Source: Symbiodinium natans (lineage: Eukaryota; Sar; Dinophyceae; Suessiales; Symbiodiniaceae). From it: a stretch of DNA of 64,000 bases. Numbering within the stretch: position 1 is the first letter of the stretch; each line of letters begins with the position of its first letter. Under the pieces are notes generated by a model. It saw nothing but the letters and a program-made list of their open reading frames with translations. It had not been told where the DNA came from and ran no database searches. A program made the position numbers and the translations under genes. This document shows positions 23,894 to 34,617 of this stretch, one piece after another. The DNA lies in NCBI GenBank assembly GCA_905221605.1, contig CAJNDS010001791.1, positions 690,729-754,728 on the forward strand, in the 5' to 3' direction.

Positions 23894-24032
23894 GAAAACA
23901 GGAAGTACCTGTCGGAAGCCCAGGTCAGTGCAGGACAGTATGGGTATATTGGCCTCGGCTGGACCAAACCTGTCCCTCTCTGAGGTTAAATTACTGACGG
24001 ATGAGCATAACGACACCTATCTCAGCCAAGCG
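23894..24032 (+). CDS. Two short exons, unrecognised; probably the 3' part of the preceding gene
   Basis: Exon 23,894-23,923 follows TGTCAG|G, reads ENRKYLSEAQ and ends CAG|GTCAGT. Exon 23,985-24,032 follows CTGAG|G, reads VKLLTDEHNDTYLSQA and ends GCG|GTAGAC. Both are phase 0, so they join. The second frame stays open further (VDPPDYRPLITG), so its end is uncertain. Confidence 0.4.
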
Positions 24033-24120
24033 GTAGACCCTCCTGATTACAGGCCCTTGATCACGGGTATGCCCAACCTCGAGGCTAGCAGCCAGCAGGG
24101 CTTTTGGGGATCAACAGGGG

Positions 24121-24215
24121 TTAGGGTTTTGGGTTTAGGTGTTTAGGGGTTTAGGGGTTTAGGGGTTTAGGTGAGACCTGGATGCAAGAGGGTGTAGGGT
24201 TTAGGGTTAGATTGC
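24121..24215. repeat. Telomere-like heptamers, TTTAGGG and TTTAGGGG variants
   Basis: A run of GGGTTTAGG, GTTTAGGGG and TTTAGGG motifs between the preceding exons and the first CLN3 exon. Confidence 0.85.
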
Positions 24216-24316
24216 CCGTGCTCCGTCGCTTGTTTCTGGCTCGATCCCATAACTTTCCAGCTCGCCCTGGAAACCCCTTCCTACCCGAGCTTCCGCGCTG
24301 GTACCGAACGTCGAAG

Positions 24317-25808
24317 ATGCCTCTCCCCCTGTCGCAGACTGATGAGGAGAGTTCGGGCAGGACCTACGGCTCATGCGAGAAGGACTTATACCAAATGGAT
24401 CATCCCACTCCTAGCTACGAAAACCCTCGTGTTCTTCTTTCCTGGTGCAAAACAAACTCGTAGGGGCTTAGGGGTCTGCGGCTGCTTCCTGAGTTTCGAG
24501 GGGTGACCCACGAGCCCTCAAAAGACTTGGAGCCAAGCGGCATCTGGCCAGTTCTCTACAGTACTGTTAGGTTCTCCATGTTTCTCCTAGGAACCGAGCC
24601 TCACTCGTTTCGACTGACGGGTGGGGGGAAATAGGGTTGTTGGGGTGGGTGACCGGGTGCGGGCATGGAGCTGTTTGCTGAAGGACAGCACCGATTCGGG
24701 TCCAGACATGGTGGAGCCCTCGAACTTCAAGCTCTCCTTCGCAGCGGTGGTCGTCTGCGGGGCCATGAACAACTTCCCTTACTGCGTCATGATCGGGGCC
24801 AGCCAAGATCTTGCCAGGCAGTTCCATGTACCACACCAAACGCCCGTCATGTCAACCTGTATGATGCTCGGCAGTCTCCTTGCCACCTTCATCAACATGA
24901 AGTGGCTCATTGGCATCGAGTACAAGAAGCGGTTGCTCATGGTTTTGCTTATGACAGCAGGGAGCTACTTGGGCGTGTCCTTGGCAGTGACAAACGCTTT
25001 TCCAGACGGCTGGTTCTGGTCCTGCTGCTTCGCGGCCGTCCTCACCCTAGCACAGATTTTCGGTGAGCTTGGCATCCTTGCATTCCTCCGTAGCTTCCCG
25101 CCAGAGCTGGTGGGGGGATGGGGGACCGGCACAGGCGTGGCTGGGATTCTCAGCAGCTTCATGTACATCCTCCTCAGGGGACCATTGAATTTGAGCAGCA
25201 GCCTCGTCTTTGTTTTGTGTTTACCGTCTCTGGTGATTTTCTGGCTGAGTTTTGAATACCTACGATGGGAGACCACGAACTCCTTGTCGGGCCCGAAGCT
25301 GGAGTTTGCTTTGGGTGGCGGCCGCAACTTACTGGATCAGACGGACCCAAAGGCTGTGGTAGACTCGAAGGTCGGGCCAGGGGCGGCCGTGGCCAGCGTG
25401 GAGAACGTGAAGGCTGCTCTCCATGTCAGTGGCGACATTGTTGCCAACCTGGTCGGGCCCTGAGACTCCCCGACACCCTCCGACAGTTCTAGCAGATTCT
25501 AGCAGATGTCCTGTGATGTAGCCCACTTTCTGGTTATGATCATAAGTCGAAAGTCGCCTGAATCAGGTGGCGGCGTACTCCTTCAAGTACTTTATTTACC
25601 CTGGTCTCGATGATCGCGAGACATATTGTGCCCAGAACAAGTGGTTCCCCGCGATGTGGATGTGCTACAACATCGGAGTATTGCTGTCACGTGCCTCCGT
25701 GAGCTTGTTACGTGTCCAGCGCGTCTGGTTCCTGACCTGTTTTCAAGCGATCAACGTCATCGCCTGGGTCATTGAAATCTGCACTGGTGCCATCAGGACT
25801 CTCAACCG

Positions 25809-25843
<35 letters not shown>

Positions 25844-27596
25844 CAGGGAACGCCGTTCCCCATTCCAACCTCGTAACTCCTGCCTTGAACGAGTTTGGTT
25901 GACTTGGGAGCCCCAACGGTGCCCCTGTGCTCCTTTAAGGTTCCAGGTTCCCGGATCAAGAAACCAACCCCAAAAAAAGGGTACCTTCATCCTGATTCTA
26001 GTATGGTTACTGGGATACCAGGTTGATGTTACTGAAATTCCTGTGTTCTCTGCCAATCAACAATGTAGCATTGTAGGGCATCTCACTGCTGTTTCCTCAT
26101 GAGGAGTGGCCTGCCACACAACTATGGCTACTTTGTCATGTCCGGCTGGATGATGGTTGTTACTGGCCGTTGATTTGTAAGGAGAGAAGCAATATAGCAG
26201 TCAAAATGAGCAGACCAAACCGGATCTTATTGTGACAACTGTCATGATGCGTACTTAGGTGCTTTTCTTTTCATAGAGCCGGAATGAAGTAATAGCACGC
26301 ACAGGACCCCGAATTTTGCCATCAGTCATTCGTTAGGCTCGATTTTGTGGCACGAGACGGCGTGTGTTTCTTTCAACATTTTTCGCGGCTGGCTTGATCC
26401 CATCGCACGGGCCCTTAGTTTTTTTGCTTCTTTGCAATACAATTTAAGCTTATTATACAGTGCAAGTTGCCTGATTATTTACCGTTTTTGCCACGTCTTG
26501 CGCAGTCAGTACGTTGCACTTTTGGACCTTAGTTATAGGCAGTTCGGCAGTTGCGTGCTGTAAAAGCCCGGCCGCAGCTTTCACCATCCTGGATGAATAT
26601 ATGCTGTGAGCACTCATAGCAACTCCGTGGCGCGGTGGAGTGCAGCCGCGGTGAGAAACTGCACATGCTGCCTAATTTTTCGAAGTCATCTTGCTTGTGT
26701 TACAACCACAGTTCGCAGCAGGTGCTCTACGCATCCCAGACGGCATTCTGTTGTCTGTTTCCCTCTGCAAAGCCATCTTCAGAGGTGTTTCTCTAGCTTG
26801 TGGACTCCATCCTTCACACCCAGCCTTCTTCGAAACGATACTTTCTTGGCAGGACTTTTCAGCAACAGGAGTCCGAGGGCTAACCATCCGCCAGCTCAAA
26901 TGAAAACTGACCAGTGTCAAGCATTTGCAGACTTTGCGGATCTGGAATCGTAGCGTCGTAGCGGAATGGTTCACGGTGCTTTCCCTTCTCACCCTGGCGC
27001 GACTCAAGATGTATAGTCTACCTGAGACTACCTCAGCATAATTCTCGGACCAACGAAAACCAACTTGGTACCTGAACCTGACAACAAAGACATTTCTGAG
27101 AAGGGTTGCAACAGCCTGCGGAGATGCTTCCATGCAAACTCATGTGATGCCTCACTTCTCTGGAACGTTGCAATTGCCCGATGTTTTTTTGTAAAGACTC
27201 GCCCATGAGGTCTATCATGTGATTGCGTTATGTACGTACTGACCCCGCCCAAACGGATGCTCGCGTCTTCTTTGCTTTGCAAACTGATGGCAAACTGGAG
27301 TTCCTGGGGTTACAGCAGTTCAGTATTGTAGAAGCAGGCAGGAGCCGCATTGTCATGGCCTCCCTCCAAGCAGTAAGGTTGGCTTGTGCGGAGGGGCTGC
27401 GTATGCCAACTGCGTGAGCTTGTTCAACACACGGCAAGACATCCCAGAAAACTTGAGGGAGCTCTCGATGAACCTCAGCTTCGTGCTGGCAAACATTGGC
27501 ATCGCTGCCTCGACCTTCTCTTTCGTCTTCTTGAACCGGACGGTCATGAGCGCTTCTGCGCTGTACCCCCATGGCTGTGAGGGCCACGGGAGCTGA
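24317..27596 (+). CDS. CLN3: Battenin (CLN3) family membrane protein, about 440 aa
   Basis: CLN3/Btn1 proteins are polytopic membrane proteins of lysosomes or vacuoles, tied to organelle pH and glycerophosphodiester export. Proposed exons: 24,317-24,382 (MPLPLSQTDEESSG), 24,684-25,451, 25,567-25,796, 25,980-26,021 (GTFILILVWLLGYQ), 27,378-27,596. Family motifs in order: CGAMNNFPYCVMIGAS (residues ~47-62; family GLxNNxxYVVMLSAA), FGELGILAFLRSFP, VGGWGTGTGVAGI (~165-177; family WSSGTGGAG), WFPAMWMCYNIGVLLSRAS in exon 3, and GLCGGAAYANC in the last exon (family GLLGGAAYVN). Hydrophobic stretches fit many TM helices. Human CLN3 has 438 residues, so length matches. First intron uses a GA donor (GAGAAG|GACTTA) and its acceptor copies the flank (GAAG|GACAGC). 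The join of exon 3 to the 14-codon exon is out of phase with an AG|G acceptor; the join to the last exon fits. TGA at 27,594-27,596. Confidence 0.85.
25810..25839. repeat. GA dinucleotide repeat in a CLN3 intron
   Basis: About 15 GA units, 14 bases after the inferred end of exon 3. Confidence 0.95.
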
Positions 27597-28756
27597 ATTC
27601 GGCTCCGAGCAATATGGTTTCATATGCAGTTTTTCAGGAGGCCGCTGAGTTTCCTGGGCGCTTGGTCAGGTACCAGGTCCTAGGGCCCGGCTCCGAAGGC
27701 TGCCAACCTGACAGGATCAGGAACCAAGGAGTGACTAGGCCTCGAACGGAAAAGAGTCTGAAAACCTCGACAACCCCTAAAACCCCTAAACAAACCCAAG
27801 CCTTAAACCCTTTCAAAGTGCCTGGCCTGGGTGCACACACGGAGGTGGGACAGTTCCTGGCGGGCCACAAGGATTTCGTGAAAGTCGGCAGCTGGAGGCT
27901 AAGATTTCGCTGATGTGTATGCAGGGTACAGGGTTTGCTTACTCCTTCTTGGTGGGGAATTATTGGGCATTGGGGTCCTTGTAGAATCCCTTGAACGAGA
28001 TAGAAGGCGTCTAAGTATTGAATTCCCTACAAAGAGCCAGAAAGTTTACGTTTTTTGCTTATAGGAGTCAGCAGAATTTGTCAGACGTTCGACATGAGGT
28101 TTTTGTCTTTTCGTTCCAAGGTCGTCTATCACAATGAAGCAGAGGCGAAGATGATGTATGTACGAAAGACGACACTCGGAAACATTCACTCACATGTTTC
28201 CGAGCATGCACTGCCAAGCTGGCGCATGAGATCGAGCAAATCTCACTCCAGTGTGCCAGCTGGAACGTTTTACGGGCATTCAGCCGCAACACAGTTGAAT
28301 TCATACGATGTCGTTGAAATGTTGGGGACACCATGCACTTCAGAAGCATGTCTGAGGCTATGTATGGGATATATATATATATATAGAACGGTATTTATAT
28401 GCATGATATATTGAGATTCTTGATGTTGCTTCAAGTTAACATCAAGTCGTACAGCACAGCAGCCATCCTGTAGCTGAAGCGGCGCCTTCTCACAGGCCTG
28501 CAGGGCGCATGTGGTAGGGTTTAGGGGCTGCTGGGTTTTAAATGGGGAGCGGCCGGGCTCCCTTGATTTGGTGGTGATTTTCACCGGGTCCATCAAGAGT
28601 TGGGTTTGATATGAAGTTGGGCAGGATTGCCACGGCTTGCTGGGTTTAGAGTTTACACGCCTTGCTGGGACGATCGTTGTGAGACATCCAGGCTCCCAGA
28701 GCTCGACGTTTCATTTTTCCGAGGCTTCGTCTCAACTGCAAAATCCGAACACCGTA
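27597..28756. other. Downstream of CLN3; two weak exon candidates and an AT repeat
   Basis: 27,846-27,910 after an ACGGAG|G acceptor reads VGQFLAGHKDFVKVGSWRL. 28,120-28,155 after CCAAG|G reads VVYHNEAEAKM and ends at GAT|GTATGT. Neither has a fitting neighbour. A short (AT)n run lies at 28,370-28,385. Confidence 0.3.
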
Positions 28757-28863
28757 CTTTAGGGGCCTAAGTAATGAACAATACCATTTTGGGGTTCCTC
28801 GTTATAAGCAAAGTATAACATACCCCAAAACCCTATTCTAATACTTAAGGCCCTTATAGTACG
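28757..28863. mobile_element. Short TIR element, family 1 (AGGGGCC...GGCCCCT)
   Basis: Edges TTTAGGGGCCTAAGTAATG and TACTTAAGGCCCTTATAGTA are imperfect inverted repeats. The interior has GGGGTTCCTCGTTATAAGC and CCCCAAAACCCTATTCTAAT, both shared with other members of the family in this window. No coding capacity, so non-autonomous (MITE or introner type). Confidence 0.7.
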
Positions 28864-29182
28864 AGAACAGGAACCCGAGGGTTAAGAGCAAGAGCGAGAC
28901 CAAGAAGACCCCAAACCCTCAACCCTACACCCCGAGCATCCGTTGATCCCCCAGAAGCACATTGTGACGATGGCGGACCTGCATCCGAAGCTGCTTTGGC
29001 TAAGTCCGGCAGAAGGGCCGAGACCTTCCCCTGGCACAAAGCTTCCTTTCGAAAGATACGTGTCACATGTCACCCGAACCCAAATCTCCACTGTCTTAAT
29101 CCATGATTGCCCCCAAGCCTCATGTGCATATGCGCACTTACGGCCACACCACACTCTTGAGCCCTTGGGCCTCCGAGAGCCC

Positions 29183-29270
29183 AATGCCCCTTAATTGAGG
29201 AATAGACCTTAAATCATTAGGGGCTTCATATTTTAAAATTTCAGTCTATTCCTATACATTAAGGGGTATT
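29183..29270. mobile_element. Short TIR element, family 3
   Basis: Left edge AATGCCCCTTAATTGAGGAA plus TAGAC; right edge GTCTATTCCTATACATTAAG plus GGGTATT. They are inverted repeats over about 25 bp with few mismatches. Total 88 bp, AT-rich centre, no coding capacity. Confidence 0.75.
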
Positions 29271-29708
29271 GGTCTCTGTGGGGCCCCTGCGCCCTCCAAC
29301 CCAAACCTCATGTTGCAGCCATCTGGTACTTGGGTCGGGGGACCTAGTAAGAAACTATTTTGATAGGCGTCTTACTTAGCCGCCTGCTCCTCCAAGTATG
29401 GTCAGCTGAGAATGCGCGGGCATGGGAAATGACGTGTCCACTCCAGAGGCCCAGAGAAGTATCGCTGACCCTTAGGCTTCAGGACTTACAGGATTTCGGT
29501 TGCAAGGGGATACTATTCGGATGTCGGAGCTTGCTGTTTGCCCTCGGCCCAAGGACGAGGAATTTTGGATCTCGAGACTACATAGGGACCGCAAAAAAGA
29601 TGCTATTGAAAAATTGGGATTTTGAAGTTTTTTCCGAGATTCGTAATCTGAGATTCGGTGCAGTCTGCCTCAGTGTAGGACCTGGTGCATCGGGCCGAGG
29701 GCATACAG

Positions 29709-29895
29709 GATTGCTTGAAGGGTTCCTTTTAAGGTTCCGGTTATGTAAGCTTTCCTATCAGGGAGCCCCTATAGATCCCTTAGAGGAACTCTTTAAGGAA
29801 CCCCTATCGTTCCCTTAAAGACGGAGCCATTTAGGGTTCTTTTAAGGGTTGCTTTGAAGGTTCCTTTAAGGGTTCCTCAGAGAGTTCCTCTAAGG
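29709..29895. repeat. Clustered palindromic GGTTCCTTTAAGG motifs
   Basis: At least eight copies of GGTTCCTTTAAGG-like and AAGGAACCC-like words in both orientations in under 200 bp. Similar single words occur at 39,360-39,390 and 40,137-40,185. Confidence 0.65.
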
Positions 29896-30419
29896 CTCTT
29901 GCTTGGAGTTCTGGGAATTGGGAGGAAGAGACAACAAGCCGCCGATGCTCCTCCGCGGCGGCTGCAGAGCTTCTTGTGCTTTGAATTCGGGTTAGGGTTT
30001 AGGGTTCTGGGGTTAGGGATTTCGGGTCTAGGGTTAGGCTTCTGGGGTTTAGGGGGTTGGAGTTTAGGGGTTTGCAAGGAAGGTGAAGGGGCGTTCAAGC
30101 TCTGGGGTTTATGAGCCCTACAAACCTCGAGCAGCTACACCCTCAACCCTGAACCCTAAGACTAACGGAACCCCCTTCTGCCCGAAGCAACCCAAAGCTC
30201 CAAATGCCGTACATTTTCTCGCTTTTCGGGCTCAGGCCTGTGTAAGATGTGTAAGTTTTTGTTTCGGGATTCGCCCGGCTTTGTTTGGATTTTCTGTCTT
30301 TACCTATATAGCGTTTAGGGTTTAGGGCTATACCCCGGAAACTCGATTCTAAACTATCCCAGAGACTCCAATGTTTCTTAATTAAGGCTTGCACGCCGTA
30401 AAAAACCCACGCTTGTTCC
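29896..30419. other. No gene seen; telomere-like motifs
   Basis: GGGTTTAGGG and GGTTAGGG motifs cluster at 29,990-30,075. No supported exon. Confidence 0.5.
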
Positions 30420-30530
30420 CAGTGCGTGCGAAGCATCCATGCCCGCACGATGATTACGTCTATGTTACCAGTGCGTGCGAAGCGCCAGAGCATCCATGCC
30501 CGCGCGATGTTTACGTCCATGTTGCCAGTT
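30420..30530. repeat. Tandem duplication, two copies of about 52-60 bp
   Basis: Both copies carry GTGCGTGCGAAGC, then ATCCATGCCCGC.CGATG and TTACGTC.ATGTT.CCAGT. The right copy has GCCAGAGC inserted after GCGAAGC. Confidence 0.85.
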
Positions 30531-30826
30531 TGCTTCCTGCCACGAAGTTCCTGGATGCGACCGCTGGGGTTGGTCAAAAGACACGATTTCGCTGAGCCTG
30601 CCACGCTTTCCTGCATTCCCCTGACCCCGTTCTCTAGCACGATTTGTTTTGGGGGGTGCTTTTGTCAGCGCTGCACGCCAAAGTTTAGGGCTTAAGCTTT
30701 GGACTTGGGGGTTAAGTTTAGGGTTTAGGGTTTGGAGTGGGGGGCCAGGTTTTGGGTTTAGGGGTCTGCAGGACCGCTTTGGTCTCATAATTCTTAGATG
30801 GCACTTTGAAACGCAGTTGGCCCGAA

Positions 30827-30854
30827 AAACTGATCACGAAATCGTGACCAGTTT
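30827..30854. repeat. 28-bp near-perfect palindrome
   Basis: AAACTGATCACGA, two A, then TCGTGACCAGTTT: inverted arms of 13 bp with one mismatch. Could form a hairpin; no function evident. Confidence 0.85.
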
Positions 30855-30997
30855 CCTTCTTGCAGCGAACGAAGGGCTTTCCTCGCCGCATGTCAAAATC
30901 GCATCGCCTGCCGCGTTATTCTTCATTGAGTCCTTGTTTTTTTCCTTCCGGAGTCTGTTCGGGGTGTTAGTATTACTATTTTTGTTTGGCGCGCACG

Positions 30998-31068
30998 CTT
31001 AATTAAGGAATATTCCTTAGCTCATATTAGGGATCCTATTTCAGTTTAGGTATATTCCTTACTACTTG
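30998..31068. mobile_element. Short TIR element, family 3
   Basis: Left edge GCTTAATTAAGGAATATTCC; the right edge reads, in reverse complement, CCAAGTAGTAAGGAATATAC. Same edge words as the element at 29,183. Confidence 0.6.
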
Positions 31069-31649
31069 GGTCCTGACTGGGGCCTCGCCCCTTCAGGGTG
31101 TAAAGGTTGGAGTTTCGGGCACCAGTTTCTCCAAGGTTTCTGGGTGCTCCACACACCACGGAGACGGAGTCCGACCCAACCGAGCCAGAGCTGCTTGGGT
31201 CTCAATTCTCGGGGGCCCCCTGAAGCAATGCAAGGCTCCTTTGAAGGATGCTGTAAGGGTTACAATAGTGGGTGTTTTGTTCGGGTTTAGTACACAGACT
31301 GGTAAGAGAGCAAACTTGAAGTGATTGAAACATAAATGAGATAGGGTTTGTTAGGGTTTGTGGTGCTTAACAGGGGTCGGAATCGTTCCTAACACTCTCT
31401 TGGGATTCTGTCATGTGAGTACAGCAGAACGTGCCCTATAGACCTTGTTTGGGTTTGTGAAGGCCACCACAGTAGCGTTTAGGATTTGGTTTCGGGTTAA
31501 GGGTGGATGCTGTGGCTTTCACCAGAAGAAGGTTTTGGGGTATCATCCTCTGGGGTTTGAGCCTCAGGATTTCCTTCTCCAAAGCATAGGTCTCATGAGT
31601 TTCCCATACTCATCAACAGCCACGTCATACCAAAGAGCCCAATATCCTT
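31069..31649. other. No gene seen
   Basis: Scattered TTTAGGG-like words; a frame at 31,066-31,290 is open but without splice support. Confidence 0.45.
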
Positions 31650-31733
31650 GAATTAAGGAGCGTACTTCAAACTGAAACAACTTCTTAAATTCTTGTGATT
31701 CCAAGGTATGTTCCTTAACTAGGGGGTATTCTC
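31650..31733. mobile_element. Short TIR element, family 3, more diverged
   Basis: Left AATATCCTTGAATTAAGGAG; the right edge in reverse complement reads AATACCCCCTAGTTAAGGAA. About 84 bp. Confidence 0.5.
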
Positions 31734-31933
31734 TCTAGGAATTTTCATGGGATGATGATCCCTCGTTTTCAGTTTCTCTCTTGTGTCTGTGAATCTCAGG
31801 GCTGCCCCCACGGGCGCCTACGCGTCGAAGCTGGCGGCACCCTACAGGATGGTCAGGCACGCGCGGAGAGGTTGCAGCGGATCTCGCTGTTTCCATAAAC
31901 CCCGAAGCGTCCACAGGTTCTGGGTTTTCAAGC

Positions 31934-32400
31934 AACCCTAGGCATCCACCCTAATCTTAAACTCAACCTGAAAATTCAAGGCCCAACACCTGCATTTTCA
32001 ACCCAAAGCCCTAAGAACCCAAAATCCAACGTTAAAGCTTTGAATCCTAGAAATGGCCAAGGCGCTGTGCCCCTCAGCCGGGCCATCCTAAGCTCTCAAG
32101 CCCCAAACCCTTAAACCTTCAACCCTTAAATTACACAAGCACCCGTAAACCTTAGCCTACAACATTCAAGCCCTAAATACCGTAGACAGAGAATCTCATA
32201 GCTAACCTGAAAAAATCTTATTAAACTCTCGACCGCCAAACCCACTAAAGCTGTTCCAAACCCTTTCGAACCCTTATTGAACTCTGATGGCCCTGATGAA
32301 ATCCACGTAAACCCTTATGAAATCTACCCTACACCGTTAACCCTAGACCCTAGACCTGAACCCTAAACCCTGCAAGCGGGTTCGCTAACAGTGACACTGT
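31934..32400. repeat. Region dense in degenerate CCCTAAA motifs
   Basis: Many AACCCT, CCCTAAA and ACCCTTAAA words, nearly all in the CCCTAAA orientation on this strand. No exon seen. Confidence 0.7.
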
Positions 32401-32570
32401 TTTTACAGGTGCTGTTAGGCCAGAGCTTGTGGACTTTTCTTAGGCCTTGCTGGAAAGCGTGGCAGGCACGACATATTCGGTACATTTCCAGAGCTAACTG
32501 ATGAACATTCTGTGATTTGTGTCGTTGCGTCTCTGTGACGAGCTCAAAACGCCAGCACTCCGGCCGGCCA

Positions 32571-32957
32571 TCATGTCGTGGAAAGAATCAATTTCTTGTA
32601 GAAATCATGTCTCTCAGGTCTCGAGCACAAGGCATTTCTTTCAAAGGCGAATCTTAAATTAGAAAGCAAGTCTGTCGAAAACACGTCAAGTTTAGGTGAA
32701 TCGATCGAACACAAATCAAGTTTTGGTGGGATGGCCAACACCTGAACCGAAAGACTCAAAGACATCAAACGATGCATTGGGTAAGCTGCAAAGTCATCCA
32801 TTGTCATTTTTCTCTGCACGAGCCTCATGTCATTCTGCAGGATTACGTCGTGGCAAAGCCCTGAGTTGACTTGAATATACCTGAACATAATCTTTCTGAA
32901 GCCTTCTTCGCCCTGAACCAAAAACACGAAATTCCTAAAAACCCGAGTCGAAACCAC
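32571..32957 (-). CDS. Minus-strand coding exon, unrecognised
   Basis: The minus strand is open for 128 codons to a stop at 32,571. The most protein-like part follows GGTTCAG|G at 32,914: GEEGFRKIMFRYIQV, then LQNDMRLVQRKMTMDDFAAY and PMHRLMSLSLS, after which GTTCAG could act as a donor (about 32,742). The rest (to DFYKKLILSTT) may be intron or coding. The plus strand over this stretch has no comparable frame. No family recognised and no partner exon found. Confidence 0.45.
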   Translation of the reverse strand: MVSTRVFRNFVFLVQGEEGFRKIMFRYIQVNSGLCHDVILQNDMRLVQRKMTMDDFAAYPMHRLMSLSLSVQVLAIPPKLDLCSIDSPKLDVFSTDLLSNLRFAFERNALCSRPERHDFYKKLILSTT

Positions 32958-33560
32958 CCCTGTTCGTGAACCCGCTGGGTAAACCCTGGACCCTAGACTC
33001 CTAGACCCTAAACCCTAAACCCTTCTGCAGCCCGGCAAAAGACCATAAAAGACCCCTCTCAAGTCTTAAGGAAATACGACAACGCCCGCCCGTTAAGCAC
33101 TTACATACATAAAATCCAATAACCTCTTGAACAAACTTGTTCAACCTTAAGCCCTGAAGCAATCAATCCTTCAAAACCTTCAACCCGGAAACAGTTCCTT
33201 AACTCATTAACCTTATAAAAGAAAAGCTAGCCCTTAACCCCAAATCCTGAAGGAAGCCTTCAAACGCCTTTCCAAACACCCTTAAACTGCCTTTCAATAC
33301 CCTCAGCCCTCAACCCGACACCCCAAACCACCGTCAACCCTAAACCCTAAACCCCAACCCCCTAACCCCCTAAACCCCAAACCTCCAACCCTTAGCTTGC
33401 GCCTGGAAGGAAAACGGCCGCCAGCGCCGCCTCAGCGGGCTCGAAAGCCTGGGCCGCCACTGGGGCCCGAGATTTTTCTTTTTGAAAGGGTTTTGGGTTT
33501 GTGTTTAGGGGTTTAGGGTTTAGGGTCAAAGAGTCCCAGCTGCAAAAAGGGTTTAGGGTC
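32958..33560. repeat. Region dense in CCCTAAA, switching to TTTAGGG
   Basis: CCCTAAACCC-type words dominate to 33,390. After a short GC-rich stretch the motif appears in the other orientation (GGGTTTAGGGTTTAGGG at about 33,508). No exon seen. Confidence 0.7.
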
Positions 33561-34179
33561 TATGGTTTGGGGGGTTTGGGTTTGGGTTGAGAGCGTTTCG
33601 GGGTTGGAGTTGTTTAGGAGATTTTGGGGAGGCGTTTGGATGTCTTCTAATCTTTGGTGTGGTTTGGATGAGTTTTGGGAGGAGCTTTTGGGTGTTTCGG
33701 GTTCAAAGGAGCCTTGGTGTAAAGGGATGTTTTTGGGAGTTGCCATCTGTGCGAAATTCGCCCTTGTGGCGTCTTCCATTAAGGGCAGACGCGTTGAAGG
33801 GGATCTTATCATTGCTATGGCAGGTACTAATGTTGCCAACCCTGAACCCTAATCGCCTGAACGAGCATGGCTCTTATTCCTCATGAACGGGTTGTTATTG
33901 TTCGCCTGGTTGCCTGAGCTCCCCTTTGAATCAAGAACCTAAACCCTAGACCCGAAACCCTAAACCCTGAAGGCCTGGAGTGCTGCTGGGACGAAAGCCT
34001 CGGAGAAGGACTTGCGCTTCACAGTTAGAATTGGACCCTGGACATTGGCCGCTGCGAGGAATTTATCCATAAAGCAGAACATGCGATCGTTCCGGCAGTT
34101 TCGGATCTGAACGTAATTCAAGTTCACGTCATCCGGCAATACTATCTCCAGTACAGGTGTCGGAATAGTCAGGAACCAA
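33561..34179. other. No firm gene
   Basis: A plus-strand frame at 33,562-33,886 is open in two overlapping readings; the last third (CAKFALVASSIKGRRVEGDL) is mildly protein-like. No acceptor or donor pair fits. Confidence 0.3.
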
Positions 34180-34605
34180 CCCCCCCCCCCCCCCCCCCCG
34201 TCGTGGCTCCCTTAAACCACTCCTATTTGCCAGCCAGACCTGTGTGTTTTCACATATCGGGTTTGTACTAACAGTACTGTAGCAAGACGACATATACTGA
34301 GATTGAGTACCTGTGAAAAAACTGTTGTTTAACTCCAGGCGCTCGGGACCCCTTTCCAGGATTGAAATAATTCCATGTTCTTTTGTTCAGCTTATTTAAA
34401 TTGTTTTATTCGGGCCGGGAATTACAGAATTTAGATGTTGGGGGAGGCCTCCGGATTTACTCTATATAATTGTGGTCCAATTGAGCTCTGCAAACCAAAA
34501 CCACTTTATTTGCCAGCCAGAACTGGTTGTGAACCAACACACAGGTCTGGCTGGCAAATAAAGGGGTTTAAAGTGGCACACCCCCCCCCTTCCCTCCCCC
34601 CCCCA
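34180..34605. mobile_element. Inverted-repeat element of about 425 bp with poly-C ends
   Basis: Left arm: a C run, then GTGGCTCCCTTAAACCACT and TATTTGCCAGCCAGACCTGT. Right arm in reverse complement: a G run, then GTGCCACTTTAAACCCCTTT and ATTTGCCAGCCAGACCTGTG. An extra inner copy of CTTTATTTGCCAGCCAGA at 34,504-34,521 pairs with the right arm to make a tight hairpin. The right end lies 12 bases before the splice acceptor at 34,617. No coding capacity. Confidence 0.7.
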
Positions 34606-34617
34606 AAAAAAAAACAG

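Noticed and set aside
26672-27133. Minus-strand 153-codon frame inside the last CLN3 intron
   Set aside because: No splice or start context and no protein-like features; overlapping plus frames are equally open.
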